From positions 3,765,424-3,829,423 of the forward strand of contig CAJSYZ010000001.1 in NCBI GenBank assembly GCA_910574455.1: a stretch of 64,000 nt of DNA. Direction: 5' to 3'. Position 1 is the first letter of the stretch, and each line of letters opens with the position of its first letter. The notes under the pieces are model-generated. The model searched no databases. It was not told where the DNA came from and was given only the letters and a program-made list of their open reading frames with translations. Below, one piece after another: positions 9,109 to 21,518 of this stretch. This stretch comes from Trichaptum fuscoviolaceum (lineage: Eukaryota; Basidiomycota; Agaricomycetes; Hymenochaetales; Trichaptaceae). The position numbers and the translations under genes were made by a program.

Positions 9109-11030
9109 ATGGAGCTCGAGACTGTGACTACTAGTACAGCAAATGGGCGGTCAACCTATGCTGCGCTTTTGTCTTGGAGAGAATTGTCTCACTTTTCTTT
9201 GACGCAGGTGAACTTTCAAGTGCGTACCATTGTTGTCGCGACTACGACCGTCGCTCGTGGCGACTTGACGCAGGAGATCGTGGGCGTGTCTGTTCAGGGT
9301 GATATTCTGGACTTGGCCATCAATGGCATGGTTGACCAGTTGGCTCTCTTCACTGCGGGGGTGACCAAAGTCGCGCGGGAAGTCAGAACGAAAAAACTCG
9401 GTGTTCAAGCTGAAATCGAGAATGTTCATGTCACAGCAAAAAAATCACGTATGTTTATTTCACTAGCATTCCGCTGAATTGTGTAGTGTGGTTTTTACTG
9501 AACGCACTCCGAATAGAATGGCTGTTGACACCATGGCCGGAAACTTGACGACCGAAGTGCGTGGTTTCGCGCAGATCAGTACTGCAGCTACTAGTATAAA
9601 CGGCGACTTCACGTGTTTCATCACCGTCAAAGGCTCAGGCGAGATGGAATCCTTTGAGACTCATCAAATCAATTAAATTGTGCACTACTTGCGCGAGTCG
9701 ATTTAGAAGAACGCCGCCGCTCGTGAAGCTGCCGAACTTGCCAGTCGCTCCAAGTTGGAGTTCTTGGCGAACACGTCTCATGAGATTCGACCCCTATGAA
9801 CGGTATCATTGGCATGAAAGAGTTTACGCTGGATAGCAATTTGAATAAGAGTCAGCGCGAGAGTCTTCTGCTGGTGCATAGTTTGGCTCGGAGTCTGCTA
9901 TTGATTAATGTCGATATTTTGGATATCTCGAAGAGTAAGCTAATCCGCCGCCGATGCTTCCGAATTCAGTTGCTAATATTTCGATTAATTACTACGTTCG
10001 AAGCAGGCAGGATGACGATAGAGCAAGTTTGGTATTCACTGAGACACACGGTTTTTCGGTAACCTCAAGACTCTCGTTGTACGACCATCGCAAAACAACC
10101 TCGACCTCACATATGATGTTTACCCAGACATTCCTGATCAGCTCATCGGTGACTCGCTGCATCTGCGCCAGGTCATTACGAACATTGTCGGCAACGCTAT
10201 CAAGTTCACCTCGAGCAAGGTCGTGTGGAACGGACATGCTGCGCTGTCGTGCCGTCTGGTTGGCATCAAGGACTCGATGGTGAAGGTAGAGTTCTGTCTC
10301 ACGGATACGGTATCGGTATTACGAAAGGTACAGTGAACTTGATCTGTGGTACGTTCGTGCGAGGGGATGGATCAACCACTCGAGTGAGCTCTTCTCGAAT
10401 AGTCATTTGTTCCGGCCTGTAGTGGTCTTACTTTCTTAAATCTAGGACTACGGTGGTGCTGTCCTTGGTCAATCAGTATCGAAGTGAGTTGTGTCGCTGA
10501 TGAATAAGACGATGTGAGTTGAGAGCGAGCTGGGCAAGGGAAGTTCACGACCACCTCCTAAATCAGCCAGTTGTCCACCGAGAACGTACTTTCGATGATC
10601 CAGGCATTCGCGAAGCAGAAAATCCGGCTTGCCAATACGCTGGACGACCGAACAGGTGTAGTGATGCGTATCACAGAGCTTATTCTGAAGCCTTACGACG
10701 TGAGCGAAGTTGCAGATAATGAGTGTTGCCTACATATCGATGGGATACTTGTTGATTCGCTGACGGCCGTAAGTCATCTTGTTAAAGTGCATTCGAGCTA
10801 CAGTATAAAGCCTTACTCAAACACTTTTCGGATGATCCAGAAGGAACAAACCAGGAGTATGAACACTTGCGATATATACCGATCGTTCTGGCGTCAGACC
10901 AAAACTCCCTATTGAACAAACAACTTCCAGACCGAGATCTACCCCCACTTCCCACCGGAGGCAATCTGCTTCTCAAGGATGTAGAAGCAGAGCTAGATCG
11001 ATAGGTTGCGGTGACGAGAATTGACACGAG
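9109..11030 (+). pseudogene. Fossil of a Nik1-type (group III) hybrid histidine kinase
   Basis: Family text is recognisable in order but scattered over three frames. HAMP repeats come first (GDLTQEIVGVSVQGDILDL, NGMVDQLALF; then [13 protein letters not shown]). The dimerisation/phosphoacceptor region is [16 protein letters not shown] with its His retained, then [19 protein letters not shown]. The ATPase region has an N-box (IVGNAIKFT), GDGSTTR and a damaged G-box (YGGAVLGQSVS). A receiver-like part follows (RMITELILKPYDVSEVAD). After HEIR a one-base loss converts the expected TPMNG into a stop near 9800. Several other indels follow. The intact proteins sense osmotic stress and fungicides through the HOG pathway. 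This copy lacks the N-terminal HAMP array and a proper receiver end. It is best read as a degenerate duplicate. Confidence 0.8.
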
Positions 11031-13115
11031 CGGCTACGGCGGACCATTCAAGGTGGAGGGTAATTCAAGAACATGGACCTTGAGGGAAAATGATCAGAAC
11101 GTGCGCAATCGGACAAGAGAGAAATTGCTTTCGGAACAGATTGAAAATAGTATGTCCGAGTCCTCCGAAAACCCGTAGTAAGAACTCTGGAATTTATGTT
11201 TGACAATTGTTTCAGGCGTCAGGAAGAATATGCCACTTGGGCGGAAGTCGGACAATTCTCGAAGCGCACAAGGCAAATGTGCTTGAGTCGCTCAGCCAAC
11301 AACGAAAAGCATGAACATCCTTATCAGCGAAGGCGAGAGGAAAGCAGCGCGCAGCCTACAATACTGGCGTACTGAATTACTGGTGTACTGATTTGTACTT
11401 ACTATGACATTTGAATTGTACATGCTTGTACTTAGTCTTTACTTATGCTTGACTGACCTCCTGATGTACTGACGTACTGAGTGTGTCCTGAAAATTGGCT
11501 TATTTCAGTGTGTTCAGGCCATCAGTTGATTTCAGACAGGCATAGCAACATATCAGTAGATTTCAGACAGGCATAGCAACCCTTCAGTCCATTTAAGGCA
11601 GCGTCAGGACGCGTCAGTCGCCTTAAGCAAAAAGTAGTTTCCCTGATGTACTCGTTTTGTCTTACTTTCTCACTCTCACGGCCCCAGCTTAGGGTCCTTC
11701 CTTAAAGAGTGAATACTTTTTAGGAAATATGGGGAGCTTTTACGTTACTCGCCACTTTCTGATTGAGTAAATCCAGTCGTTACATTCACATGTAACTACT
11801 GGACACGAGTCTATATGAGAAGTGTGCCTTGTACATTTCAAGTTCAAGTCAGCATACATAACTTATGATACACTTACTATATAATGTACATTCCTCCAGT
11901 CCATATAATGTAGTATCATTGTTGTCGATGCACAAGTCGATAAGACACCGAAGGTTCAGTCGTTACACAAGCGCCACTGTACAAGCTCCAGGGAAGAAGA
12001 AAGGTTAACCGTCTTGAGGTCAGACGAACAGAGGGTCTATATTCCGTGGAAGACCTGCGCATGCACCCTTCAGCCAGAAGAAGATGACAGAAGCTAGAGT
12101 TGTCCCAAGAAATGTACCTCCCACCTCGGCCCTCAAGTCTATCGCCAGGGTGATCAGCCACTGCCAAGTGTATTGTTGAGCAAGTAAGCTCCTTCGGCTT
12201 GAAGCCGAGTAGCTATCGTATCACATCCTGAAAAGAGAGTATCAAAGCTTCTTTGATTTGAGCCGAAAATTAACGATTCGTACCTACCGATGCTATGGCT
12301 AGGCGTCTTTGGCTTTTGGCCGCATTGACCTCATTACCGAAGAGCATGTGTGATGGATCTGAGTTACGTGTGCTAAATGAGACCTAAAGGGGTACATTTC
12401 GAGATCTTGACAAGGGAGAAGAGGCTTTTCCGACGTGTGCGGGGAGATTAAGTTAAGTCAATGTGAAGAGCGCAGAAAGGCATGTCGAGATACTGCATAG
12501 TTAGTAGAGGATGGAGAGGGTGCAAGCACTTGAATAAGCTTTGGAGAATCGACGATAAGAGTTAGACCCACTCAATCCCATCCCAACAGCGAAGAATGGG
12601 GGCATAGCGGACTTTGGGCCCCAAGCAGGCCATGTCGATCTGCAAGTCGGATGTAGCATCAGTCCAGCTATAGGCACGAAGCTACTGCCAGTGGGTGCAG
12701 CTACCGAGTGCAGATCCTTTGGATTATAGAAGATGTGCAGGAGATAGTCGTTGGCGAACGTTCATGAATTGAACCTAAAGAGTGTCGTGTTGAGAGTTCA
12801 GGGAGATGCTGCATATGCTATGTGCACAAGTAGAGTTGAGATAAGACGGATCAGAGCAAAGAACTAATGTTGACGTTCCTAGAATCTGGATCCCTATAAT
12901 CCAGGTTTTCGTTTTGTAAACGAGATGGTATTATGATAGGAAGAGACGCGTATAACTTCGTGTCGAAGACACTGCACACTGGCATCGTCGGCATTTGCCG
13001 CATTCGAAGTTTACTATGACCAGCGCCTATTTTTAGCAACTTACAACATCACTCTGTTCTTCCGTATACTGTATATGCTGAACCAATGAGATAGACAATC
13101 TGTGCCAATATACCG
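11031..13115. other. Long gene-poor spacer
   Basis: Short open frames here have no recognisable protein character. Two nearly identical 29-bp units lie at 11521-11549 and 11552-11580 (one mismatch, period 31). A TCGGCTTGAAGCCGA hairpin lies at about 12195-12209. The last 100-200 bp before 13116 probably contain the IML1 promoter. I see no clear TATA box there. Confidence 0.5.
11521..11580. repeat. Tandem pair of 29-bp direct repeats
   Basis: ATCAGTTGATTTCAGACAGG... is repeated with a single T/A change after a two-base spacer. There are only two units, so this is not a CRISPR-like or satellite array. Confidence 0.7.
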
Positions 13116-16100
13116 ATGTCTACATCGCGTGCTACCTCTCAAGCACCTTCACCTTACGCGCGAAAGCGGTCCAACACCGTCCAGTCCTCCCTACGGTCAC
13201 CCATTTCCGCGACACCGCTAGCTGTCGGGAACGCTAAGGACTTGACGCTCTGGGTGCACGAACAGGCCAACGATGTCGTGTTCAATCCAGACTGCTGGCC
13301 AGGCGTTGCAGAGGACGATATGATACGCGTCACGGAGTTGGATGACGAGGAGAACGACGACATGGTACATATGGACGGCAGGCCTTGGGAAAAGCAGGGA
13401 TTCCTGTTCATAGTGAAGAGGCACGGAGAAGAAGCGGCTAGACATGCGCCCGCGTTGCAAGTGAACTCTAATAACTTATCTTGAGCTTAGATTAGAGTAT
13501 ACTGATTATTGCGAGTTCATAGATCTCTGTGCCGAGGTCAATCGCCGATGCGTTTGGACTCCAGAATCATTCTCGTGTCCGACTCACAAAGGTTGACATG
13601 GCCATGTCGTGCTATACACCACCTCGAGCTAACTTATGCACCCGTTAACAGGTCGATAGCTTCAAGATGCGGGCAGATTACATAGAAATTGTATTTCAGG
13701 ACCAGTATCTCGGACGCTCCGACATGTGGAGGCTCGGCAAGCAGCTTCAAGGACAATGCGTGCATGTCGGTCAAGAAATTAACTTTGTGGGGTCTCCAAC
13801 TGGAAAGATACACAACATCTACATCGATGGCAGGACTGTCAGTTCCATGATATTCCATATCCTAATCTGCTCAACTACTCAGTGCACTCAACGCTATAGG
13901 TGTCCGCTGGTCTCGTAACGACCTTAACTAAGTCCATCTATCGTTCTCTATCCGCAAAGGTCACCATCTTTATCCAGGTGTGCCGCGAGCTTTGGGATTT
14001 TGCAGGGGATGGAGAAAGGAACAACGAGAAGGTCGTGCACTCCTTCCTTCCTGCGCTCTTCCGGAGATGGCGCGACGCAGGCACGAACCATATCGTTACT
14101 ATCGTCCTCATCTCGCGTGTGTACTACGAGGACTCTGAGATCGAATATGCTGCTGGTCCCCTGAGACAGGACGATGACGACCGTTGGTATAAGGACTTTT
14201 TCAAAGTCATTACTGATCTGGAAGTTGTCACGGATTGGAAGCCGACTCTTGTGAGCCTCAAGGAGAGCTTCGTTGCGTTCCAGCGCGATATCCTATTGAC
14301 GCATCACTACCACCGTGCCAAACTCGCAGGGACGAACAGTTCAGAAGGTGCAGTGAATCCGGGTGAGGTAAAACTTGTTGGGCGGATTTCATATGCACAT
14401 GAAGGACCCATACTCGAGGCACTCAACCTTGCACTTAATCCGATGGAAACTCATTATGTCGATCGCTCCCTGTCTTTAACGGGCGCGGCGACCATTTTAA
14501 TTACACCTGGAACAGGTTATTATCGTGTTTCCAAGAGGCTTCTGCGTATGACTACCACCAGGTTGCTTGATCAAGGATTTGGATTAGATATCGTCTCACT
14601 CGCGAAGCCACCACTCCACCAAACCCCCATATTCTCGTTCAAGGGATACGAGCCTGAAAATAGAGACTCGTTTCGGAGTGGGTGGAGAAGCAACGACCCA
14701 CTTTGGGGTGGCGACGATGAAGATGGGTCGGCGAAAGACAAAGGTCAGGATGTTACCGGCAGACCGCCAAAGGAGAAGTCCACATTCTGGTGGGAGCCAT
14801 TTTGGATAGCCATGTCATTCTGGGATCAGCAGATGGACCTTCCCTTTCGTCAAGACAGGTATACTCATATGCATATACATCTACTGAGCACAAACACTGA
14901 TGTTAGAGTATAGGTTTGTTGCGAGAGCGAAAATCCACCAGATAGAAATGTTGGGATTGCTTGAACATGACGTCCTATCGAGCATCAATGTCCCCTACCT
15001 ACCGGAGGGAGCTGATCCTACTCGACCTCCCCCAGATGAGCATCCTTCAGACTATCGCGATGCATGCAGGATGGAAGCGGAGAGATTTGACATTGAACGT
15101 TTCAAGTTGCGTAAGAATCAGCCCCTTCACCTCGGACGCGAGTCTGCTCCATCATCTGGGGCGACGATTGTCATGGACCCATCTTCTTTGCGCTCGGCTC
15201 CGTTCGACAAAAGGCCGTCGTATATCATGCAACGGACGTCGACGATTACGCCTCGAATTGCACCCATAGAAGAGAGTCCCAGACGCTTCTACACCGAACT
15301 CCCACCGGAGGGTGCTGAACGAGATGCGATTGCGTCTGCAGATAGAAATGGCAAGGAGAGCGATGGCAAGCTCGGGGCAGGAATGCTCACTCCCAAAATG
15401 AGCACATCACCCGCTTCATCCATTGCATCAATGAAGACAGAGGGATCGACGTCGACATCGGGCAAAGCTGACGATTCGCACGAGCGGAAAGAGCGACCCT
15501 CGAGACCGACGATGGGCTTGGGCTCGAAGCTCGCATCGTCTTGGATCTTCAACCCATTTCGCAGCTCGTTCTCAAGCCAGTCAGTAACCTCTGCGCCTGG
15601 TGCGACTGAGGCTGCTCCTCTGGCGCCCGATGTTACGTCTGCCTCGTCTTTACGAATGGTTGAAGCCGGTTCTTCTCGTCTGACTCCAGCCACGGGCCCA
15701 GCGACCATTTCACATACACGGACTCCGCGTCCTATGAATATTCGTTCCACGCCTACTCGCCGATCTGTACTAGGGCAACAAGTCGACGAGGAGGCAGCGT
15801 CATCATCACGGGGGACCACATTAATTCGACATTCGCCACGTAACAACATGGGAAGCTCCCCTCGGGACGACCCGATGTACCTCCATCGGCGATCGACGAT
15901 CACTTCACTGAACATCCCAATGTCTGCGTCGTCGCCCACTGTGCGCGTCAATCCACTTAAAGCGAACGTGGATATCCCACACACACAGAGCTCCTTGGCG
16001 TCAAGATGGCAACATATGTTCCCCCAGCCGCTATTCAGACACCAAATCAAGTGGAAATCGATGGTAACACCTGGGTGTCTTCCTTTGACTACTGAGTATT

Positions 16101-18325
16101 TCCCTACGAAGTCCGAGTTGGAAAGTTCTTACGATGTTTTCTCTTATGAATTCATCATCGACCCGCCCGAGATGAAATCGTTCTTAGTGAGGAACCCAAC
16201 ATCAGGGAGGGAGACCGTGGACGAAGCGAGGAGACTTTGGGCGCTTGAAGTTATGCGAGGGATGGCTTCTCTCAGACTCGTGCAGGGGTTTCAATTCATT
16301 ATCCGTCCGAAGAAAGCGAAGGACGATTATGAGAAGAAGGACCGTAGTTCGAGATACTTTTCCCTGGACGATGATCGTACGCCAAAACCGGGAGGGGCAT
16401 CAGAAATATTTTACTCAACTTCAATCGACCCCGTCTTCCTCAGCATGAGCAATGAGATTCACCGCATATCCTACAATGGCGAAGCCATCCAAGTACGTCG
16501 GTACGTTCGTCGCATGCCGCCAACTCAGCCATTTCACTACAAATGCCTCGTGTGGCCTAAGCTGGGCGTTGGATACACCGAGCTCTCCACGACTTTCGGT
16601 CAGAACGGACTGGAGAACTACGTCTGGAACCGGCTGGACATGCTCATCGCGGGCTACGAGCACCAGTTCAGCGAGTCTCTCCGCTACTGGCGCACGCGCT
16701 TCATCATCATCCCCACCACTGACGCGCCTCCCCCCACCACGGGCGCGTCCGGGGAGAAGCTCAACGACGAAGAGATCCGGCTGCTTGGTTCTGATAAGCT
16801 TGCGGAGCTGTTGTCGAAGCTGAGGTGGACGTCGCCTGGTGAGCGCGAGAAAGGCGTAGTGTATCCGCCGGTGCGCTTCCTGCCGACGTACCTGAGCCCG
16901 ACGGCGAGCGTCATGGACGAGCATCTTGTCTCGCAGCTCGAGGAGATCATGGCTGCCGCCGGTCCGCAGGGCAAAAACATGCGTTCTGATCGAGAGTTGG
17001 CCGACATGGCCATGAATCTGCCCGCCTTGGCCAAGTTGATGAGAGAGGACAAGGGGTTGTCGATTAAGGACCATAAGTGGCACACAAGAGTGTATCAGGA
17101 CTCCTTTACTGGATATGATTTTACAACTTGGTTGTGGAGGGAGTTCCGTGATGTGTCAACCCGCGAGCAGGCCCAGGAATGGGGGATGAAACTGATGGAG
17201 AAGGGATTGTTCGAACATTGCCGAGGAAAACACGGGTTTCTAGACGGGTAAGCCTCCTTACTCTTTATCGCTCTTAGCTGCTTATGATGTTAATAAATCT
17301 TCGTAGCCACTACTTCTATAGGTTGACGCATGAGTACACTGTACCTCGAACGCCAAGATCAAGCCGTGGTTGGACGGCAAATTTCCGGTCAGCAGCTCGA
17401 TATACCTCTCAAGATGAGAAGGAAAGTAGCCATAGGCCATCGGGTTTTTACCCTGGCGGGACGAGAAGTGCGCTAGCTATGAAAAAGAACACAAAGCGTC
17501 TTGTTCTCAGCCAGACCATGGTAATTGACGTCGATCCAAGCAAGGTTCGTCCAAAATTACTCGTTCTTTAACGTTCTTTATCTAATCTTAAACTTATCTA
17601 CCTAGAAAAGCGACCAGGCCGAGATGGTCGTATTACACACCGACTTGATCCACAATCCAGCTAATGTCTTCCACTTCGAACTCCATTGGCTAGGTACTAC
17701 TGCGCGATGCATCGAAGACCAGCTCCGGTCATGGGGCGCTCGTATTGAGCGATATGGCTTGCGTCTGGTCGAAGCCTACGTCACCCAAATTGCTGACATC
17801 CGCGAACGTAACCCTTTCCAATCTTGCTTCCCCATGCGACTCGCTCTTCCTCCACCATTCGTCCCAGATCTTGGAAACCGTCTCACTCAGGCAACCGGAG
17901 CGACTGCACAACAAGCCCAAGCCCAAGCTCAATACTTCTTTGAATACGCTTTATTGAGGAAATTCGGATTCATCCTGGACATCGAGGCGAACGAGCTCTA
18001 TCCGGATCCCGTGGACGTGTTCTATAGCTATCGTCGCTCGGCGTTTACGCATTCGCAGTTCGTGCATCGCACGGGGGTGGCGTTCGTCCAGGTCTTAGGC
18101 GGTGCGGAGGGGTTCCTGTTTCTAACGAATAGGTTAATGGGCCATGGGAAGACGAGCCCGAATGCGAAAAGTCGAGGGGTCAGCCCTGCGGCTCAAGCGG
18201 ATGTGCTGCGTGACAACATGAACGAATTTTGCCAAGATACGAAGAGGTTGTCTATATTCTATGATGATGTCCTTGCGGCTTTACCAGCGGTGACAACGGA
18301 GGATCCTCCCCCTCTGGCTATATAA
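13116..18325 (+). CDS. IML1: Iml1/DEPDC5, GATOR1 (SEACIT) subunit
   Basis: Seven exons (13116-13460, 13523-13591, 13652-13837, 13900-14858, 14914-17247, 17307-17544, 17606-18325) sum to 4851 nt and an uninterrupted 1616-residue frame. Iml1 is the subunit of the GATOR1/SEACIT complex at the vacuole that restrains TORC1 when amino acids are short. Family features are the N-terminal LTLWVHEQANDVVFNPD, the central block VTIFIQVCRELWDFAGDGE, WYKDFFKVITDLEV and RDILLTHHYHR, a long Ser/Pro-rich disordered linker (about residues 600-860), and a DEP domain near residues 1220-1310 (GLSIKDHKWHTRVYQ, FTGYDFTTWLW, GLFEHCRGKHGFLDG). The C-terminal domain follows (ANVFHFELHWLGTTARCIED). Length fits fungal Iml1. 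It lies tail-to-tail with NAA20, with 93 bp between stop codons, so their 3'UTRs may overlap. Confidence 0.92.
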
Positions 18326-18418
18326 TTCGAACGAATAATGTGGGAGAGGAGAGTGATGTCTTATATTACAAAAATGTATCTATAGGTCGTAATTTTGGCT
18401 TGTATATTATAGAGTATA

Positions 18419-19231
18419 CTAAGAAACCTCATGTGCTCTGACCAGGATATCACGTCCGTTTGGTCTTACCGATCTTCGAGCTATATCTCTTGACAGGGGT
18501 TTTCGCATGTCTACAAGTTTCGGATGGCAAACATCAGTTATCTTCTCTTATAAAAAGTCAAGAGAACTCACCAAACGCGTCCTCTTCGTCTTTTCCCCCA
18601 TGACCGACTATACTGCCGTAATACTCCCTAACTCTGCGATAGACACTATACCCAAGACCCTCATACATTCCTATGGCTATCTGGTTGTTGCACCTCACGT
18701 AAAGATCGACAAAGAAGCCGCGGTACGTAGCGTCAGAAACAAGCTCGAGGAGATTCATCATCTTGCGGCCAAGAGAGAGCCGGCGATACTCAGGTGCCAC
18801 GGTGATGGCAGTAACATGGCCATGCCATTCCACACCTTGTCCTTCAGCCTTGCCTATGACTGAAATGGAATTGAGTAAGTAAAACGCTTTTGAGACGAGA
18901 GGGGAATGGAAGTCAAACTTCGAACGCACCGTAGCCCATGAGACGACCACTCGGAGCCTCCTGGGCGCAGCAGAGGTCAGGCCAGTGCGAGAGGTAGTGG
19001 AGGTAGAAGCTAATGCCAAACTGCACACGCACACGTGCACCAGGTCAATTACAGCCTTGCATAACGTTTTTGTTTGAGATGAGATGATACTTGCAGTTTC
19101 AGTCCATACATCTAAGTTACTAACAGCGTTCGAGCTCAGATTTCGATGGTTTCAAGGAGAAGACTGAAAGATGCTCACATGTTGTTAAACTTGAATAAGT
19201 CAGTTGCTCGGAATGCTCTGAGGGCGCTCAT
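18419..19231 (-). CDS. NAA20: N-terminal acetyltransferase NatB catalytic subunit
   Basis: Five exons on the minus strand (19231-19179, 19119-19095, 19020-18930, 18859-18572, 18510-18419) total 549 nt and 182 residues, the normal size for Naa20. The enzyme, with Naa25, acetylates Met-Asp/Glu/Asn/Gln N-termini at the ribosome. The protein begins MSALRAFRATDLFKFNNINL, contains SFYLHYLSHWPDL, the acetyl-CoA loop VAPEYRRLSLGRKMM (family R-x-x-G-x-A/G), NQIAIGMYEGLGYSVYRRV, and ends with the family text DAFDMRKPLSRD. The intron after exon 2 starts GCAAGT rather than GT, a GC-AG intron. The 25-nt second exon and the last exon are easily missed by simple gene calling. Confidence 0.92.
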
Positions 19232-19997
19232 CCTTACTTATACTGTTGGTGTCCAGGTCACCGCGAAGTCAGAGCTTTGGTGGTAACTTGAAGCCCGTAA
19301 TTGCTTGTGTGACATCAACTTCGGCATACTATAGTACCCAAATTCGGTATGATAATACATTCCTAAAATAGTATAATGTTCTGGATATTCCAATGAAAAT
19401 CATTGATCCAATTGTCTTCTTTTATTAACACTCCAAATATAGCCGAAGCAAGTGCATCTAATCATACCCCTCACTACCAATAATTTCCTTACAGTCTTCC
19501 TACCCGACGTCGACAAGCTCACGCAGACAGCGACGAGCACATCGTGCAAGGCAGCAATTTTTGCTGCAAGCACGCTGGGACGAAACCCGGAAGAGGACCC
19601 GACAGGCGTGCAGCCGGTAAGCATTGCTTACAACCCTTGGTCTATGCAGTAGCCAGGCACGGCGGGGTTTACATTTCTTGGTCGACCCGGACGACTTGTC
19701 TTTTGATCTCCCGCTCTCGACTCGCAGGGCCCCGTCAAATACCTACCCATCCGCTCGTCGCCATCAACGTCAACGTCGAGCTCTCAGCCGAGTCGACAGC
19801 TCGCCTTCCACACTCATCAGGACGCGGGAGAATCCTCTTGTGGCTTTCACTCGCCTTTTTCTCTTTTTATTGTAGATCCTTGTCTCAAGCCACAACGTCG
19901 ACGATCGTCTCATCGTCACCTTTCAGCCAATTGTCAGACCTAACCTCTTCAAGGTTGTTCGCTTTCGTCTGCTTTCCCCTGATCTGCAGACCGAAGG

Positions 19998-21518
19998 ATG
20001 GCGGATGTAGAAACTATGTCCAGCACCACGACGGTCATTTCTACGAGCAATAATAGTGCGGAAGAGAAGAGCCAATCCCTTTCTCTCCTTACAGTTCCTT
20101 CATCCGCTCCTACACCTCCTTCGAATTCCTCTACACTACCGCCTCCTGTGCCAAGCAAAACGGTTACGAAGTCTCCCTCAAATAGCTGGTTGAAAAAATC
20201 TATAACATCCATCGATAGGCCAAGCGCAAGTGCCAGTTCTACGGATGGCGGCAACGGTCATTTATCTGTGCCGTTCCGTCCGCAAAGTATTCTTTTACTC
20301 CCGACCCCCGTTCTCGTACAATCCCCCATTGGCAGTGGCAGCGAAAATTGCATTGAATCTCCAGTCGCAGACAACCAGAATAACCTCATCCGGACGCGCA
20401 ACTCTAGCTCCACATCCGCGTCATCTTCGTCGAGCGCGACCGACGCATCGACATCGACGTCTGCATCCGACTGCACTACAGATTCCACAGCTTCCACATC
20501 ATGCTCAACGTCGACTTCCGTTACATCCACCTCACCACCAACAATCCATGCGCCCTCCTCCTCAGCACTTGCTCCATGTGTGACATTCGCCCCCCTCCCC
20601 TCCATTGCTCCACGCAAACGCAAGTCCAATCGCCCATTAGGCGTCGCAGCTCGGGCAGCCCTCCTGCGGGGTAGACATCAATATCAATACCAATATTACG
20701 AACAATCAGAGCGAGGGTACGACTATAATAGCCAGCCGGATTACAATTATAGTGAGCAGGTCTATGCTGGACAACATCACGTTGTAGAGGTGGAGGAGCA
20801 GAGGAAGGAGAAGGAGAAAAGTACGTCGGGGAAGCGTAGAGGGAAAGGGGCCGCTGAAGGAAAGAGGCAGAATCAAGCGACGGTTCTTGATGAGCAAGAT
20901 GATGCATTTGCAACTCTCGGAAAGTTGTTGAATGAAGCCGGGCGGAGTCTTTGGCGACGGTTATCTCAGCGCGCTCCGTCATCTTCAGCGAAGCCCTCTT
21001 TACCCGCAGCACCATCCATTCCGGATATATCTCCCTCTACACATTCTTCAACCGCCTCATCCTCAAAAAAGGGTACAGGATCGAATGGTCTTCGGCGACT
21101 TTCTAGCGTCAGTAACCGAGCGAAAAAACCAAAGAAGAAACATATCATCGCAGATGAGCTGGCCAATCCCACCATCCTCGAGGACACCGAGGGAAATGAA
21201 TCAGACGCGGACGACGATGAAAAGAAGACCACTGATGTCTCCGGCAGTTGGAAATCGTCGAAGAGGGCCGCTGAAGATCCGATGACGAAGACCATCCGGA
21301 TAGATTCGGACGACGAAGAAGAGCTCGGTGCTATTACTGCACCTGCACGACTCACAGCCAAAGATGTGCATGCACTCGAAGAGAATATCACTGCTCGTTG
21401 TGACATCGAAGATGATATACTCGTAGGTCATTCCCCCTCATTAGACCTCGAGCGGGCGCATGGCGAGATACACTCTCCCACGACAGTGGAAGTGCATATT
21501 GTCGCAGAGGACCAGTGA
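19998..21518 (+). CDS. Ser/Thr-rich disordered hypothetical protein
   Basis: A single exon encodes 506 residues from ATG at 19998. The first 200 residues are almost entirely Ser, Thr and Pro (runs such as SSTSASSSSSATDAS). A Tyr/Gln patch follows (RGRHQYQYQYYEQSERGYDY), then basic Lys/Glu-rich and acidic stretches (RIDSDDEEELG). LDEQDDAFATLGKLLNEAGRS is the only segment likely to fold as a helix. No domain is recognised. Clusters of Lys/Arg (KKPKKKHI) could be nuclear signals, which would fit a chromatin or transcription role, but that is speculation. About 340 bp of pyrimidine-rich sequence upstream (about 19650-19990) is probably 5'UTR and promoter. Confidence 0.65.
   Translation: MADVETMSSTTTVISTSNNSAEEKSQSLSLLTVPSSAPTPPSNSSTLPPPVPSKTVTKSPSNSWLKKSITSIDRPSASASSTDGGNGHLSVPFRPQSILLLPTPVLVQSPIGSGSENCIESPVADNQNNLIRTRNSSSTSASSSSSATDASTSTSASDCTTDSTASTSCSTSTSVTSTSPPTIHAPSSSALAPCVTFAPLPSIAPRKRKSNRPLGVAARAALLRGRHQYQYQYYEQSERGYDYNSQPDYNYSEQVYAGQHHVVEVEEQRKEKEKSTSGKRRGKGAAEGKRQNQATVLDEQDDAFATLGKLLNEAGRSLWRRLSQRAPSSSAKPSLPAAPSIPDISPSTHSSTASSSKKGTGSNGLRRLSSVSNRAKKPKKKHIIADELANPTILEDTEGNESDADDDEKKTTDVSGSWKSSKRAAEDPMTKTIRIDSDDEEELGAITAPARLTAKDVHALEENITARCDIEDDILVGHSPSLDLERAHGEIHSPTTVEVHIVAEDQ

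Noticed and set aside
11521..11580. CRISPR-like repeats
   Set aside because: Only two units with a 2-bp gap, in a eukaryotic genome; simple tandem duplication.
15289..16050. 253-codon open frame on the minus strand
   Set aside because: It is the exact antisense of the disordered, GC-rich linker of IML1 exon 5, whose plus-strand frame is supported by flanking family motifs.
16421..17083. 220-codon minus-strand open frame
   Set aside because: Antisense shadow of IML1 exon 5 (including the DEP region); long only because of codon bias on the coding strand.
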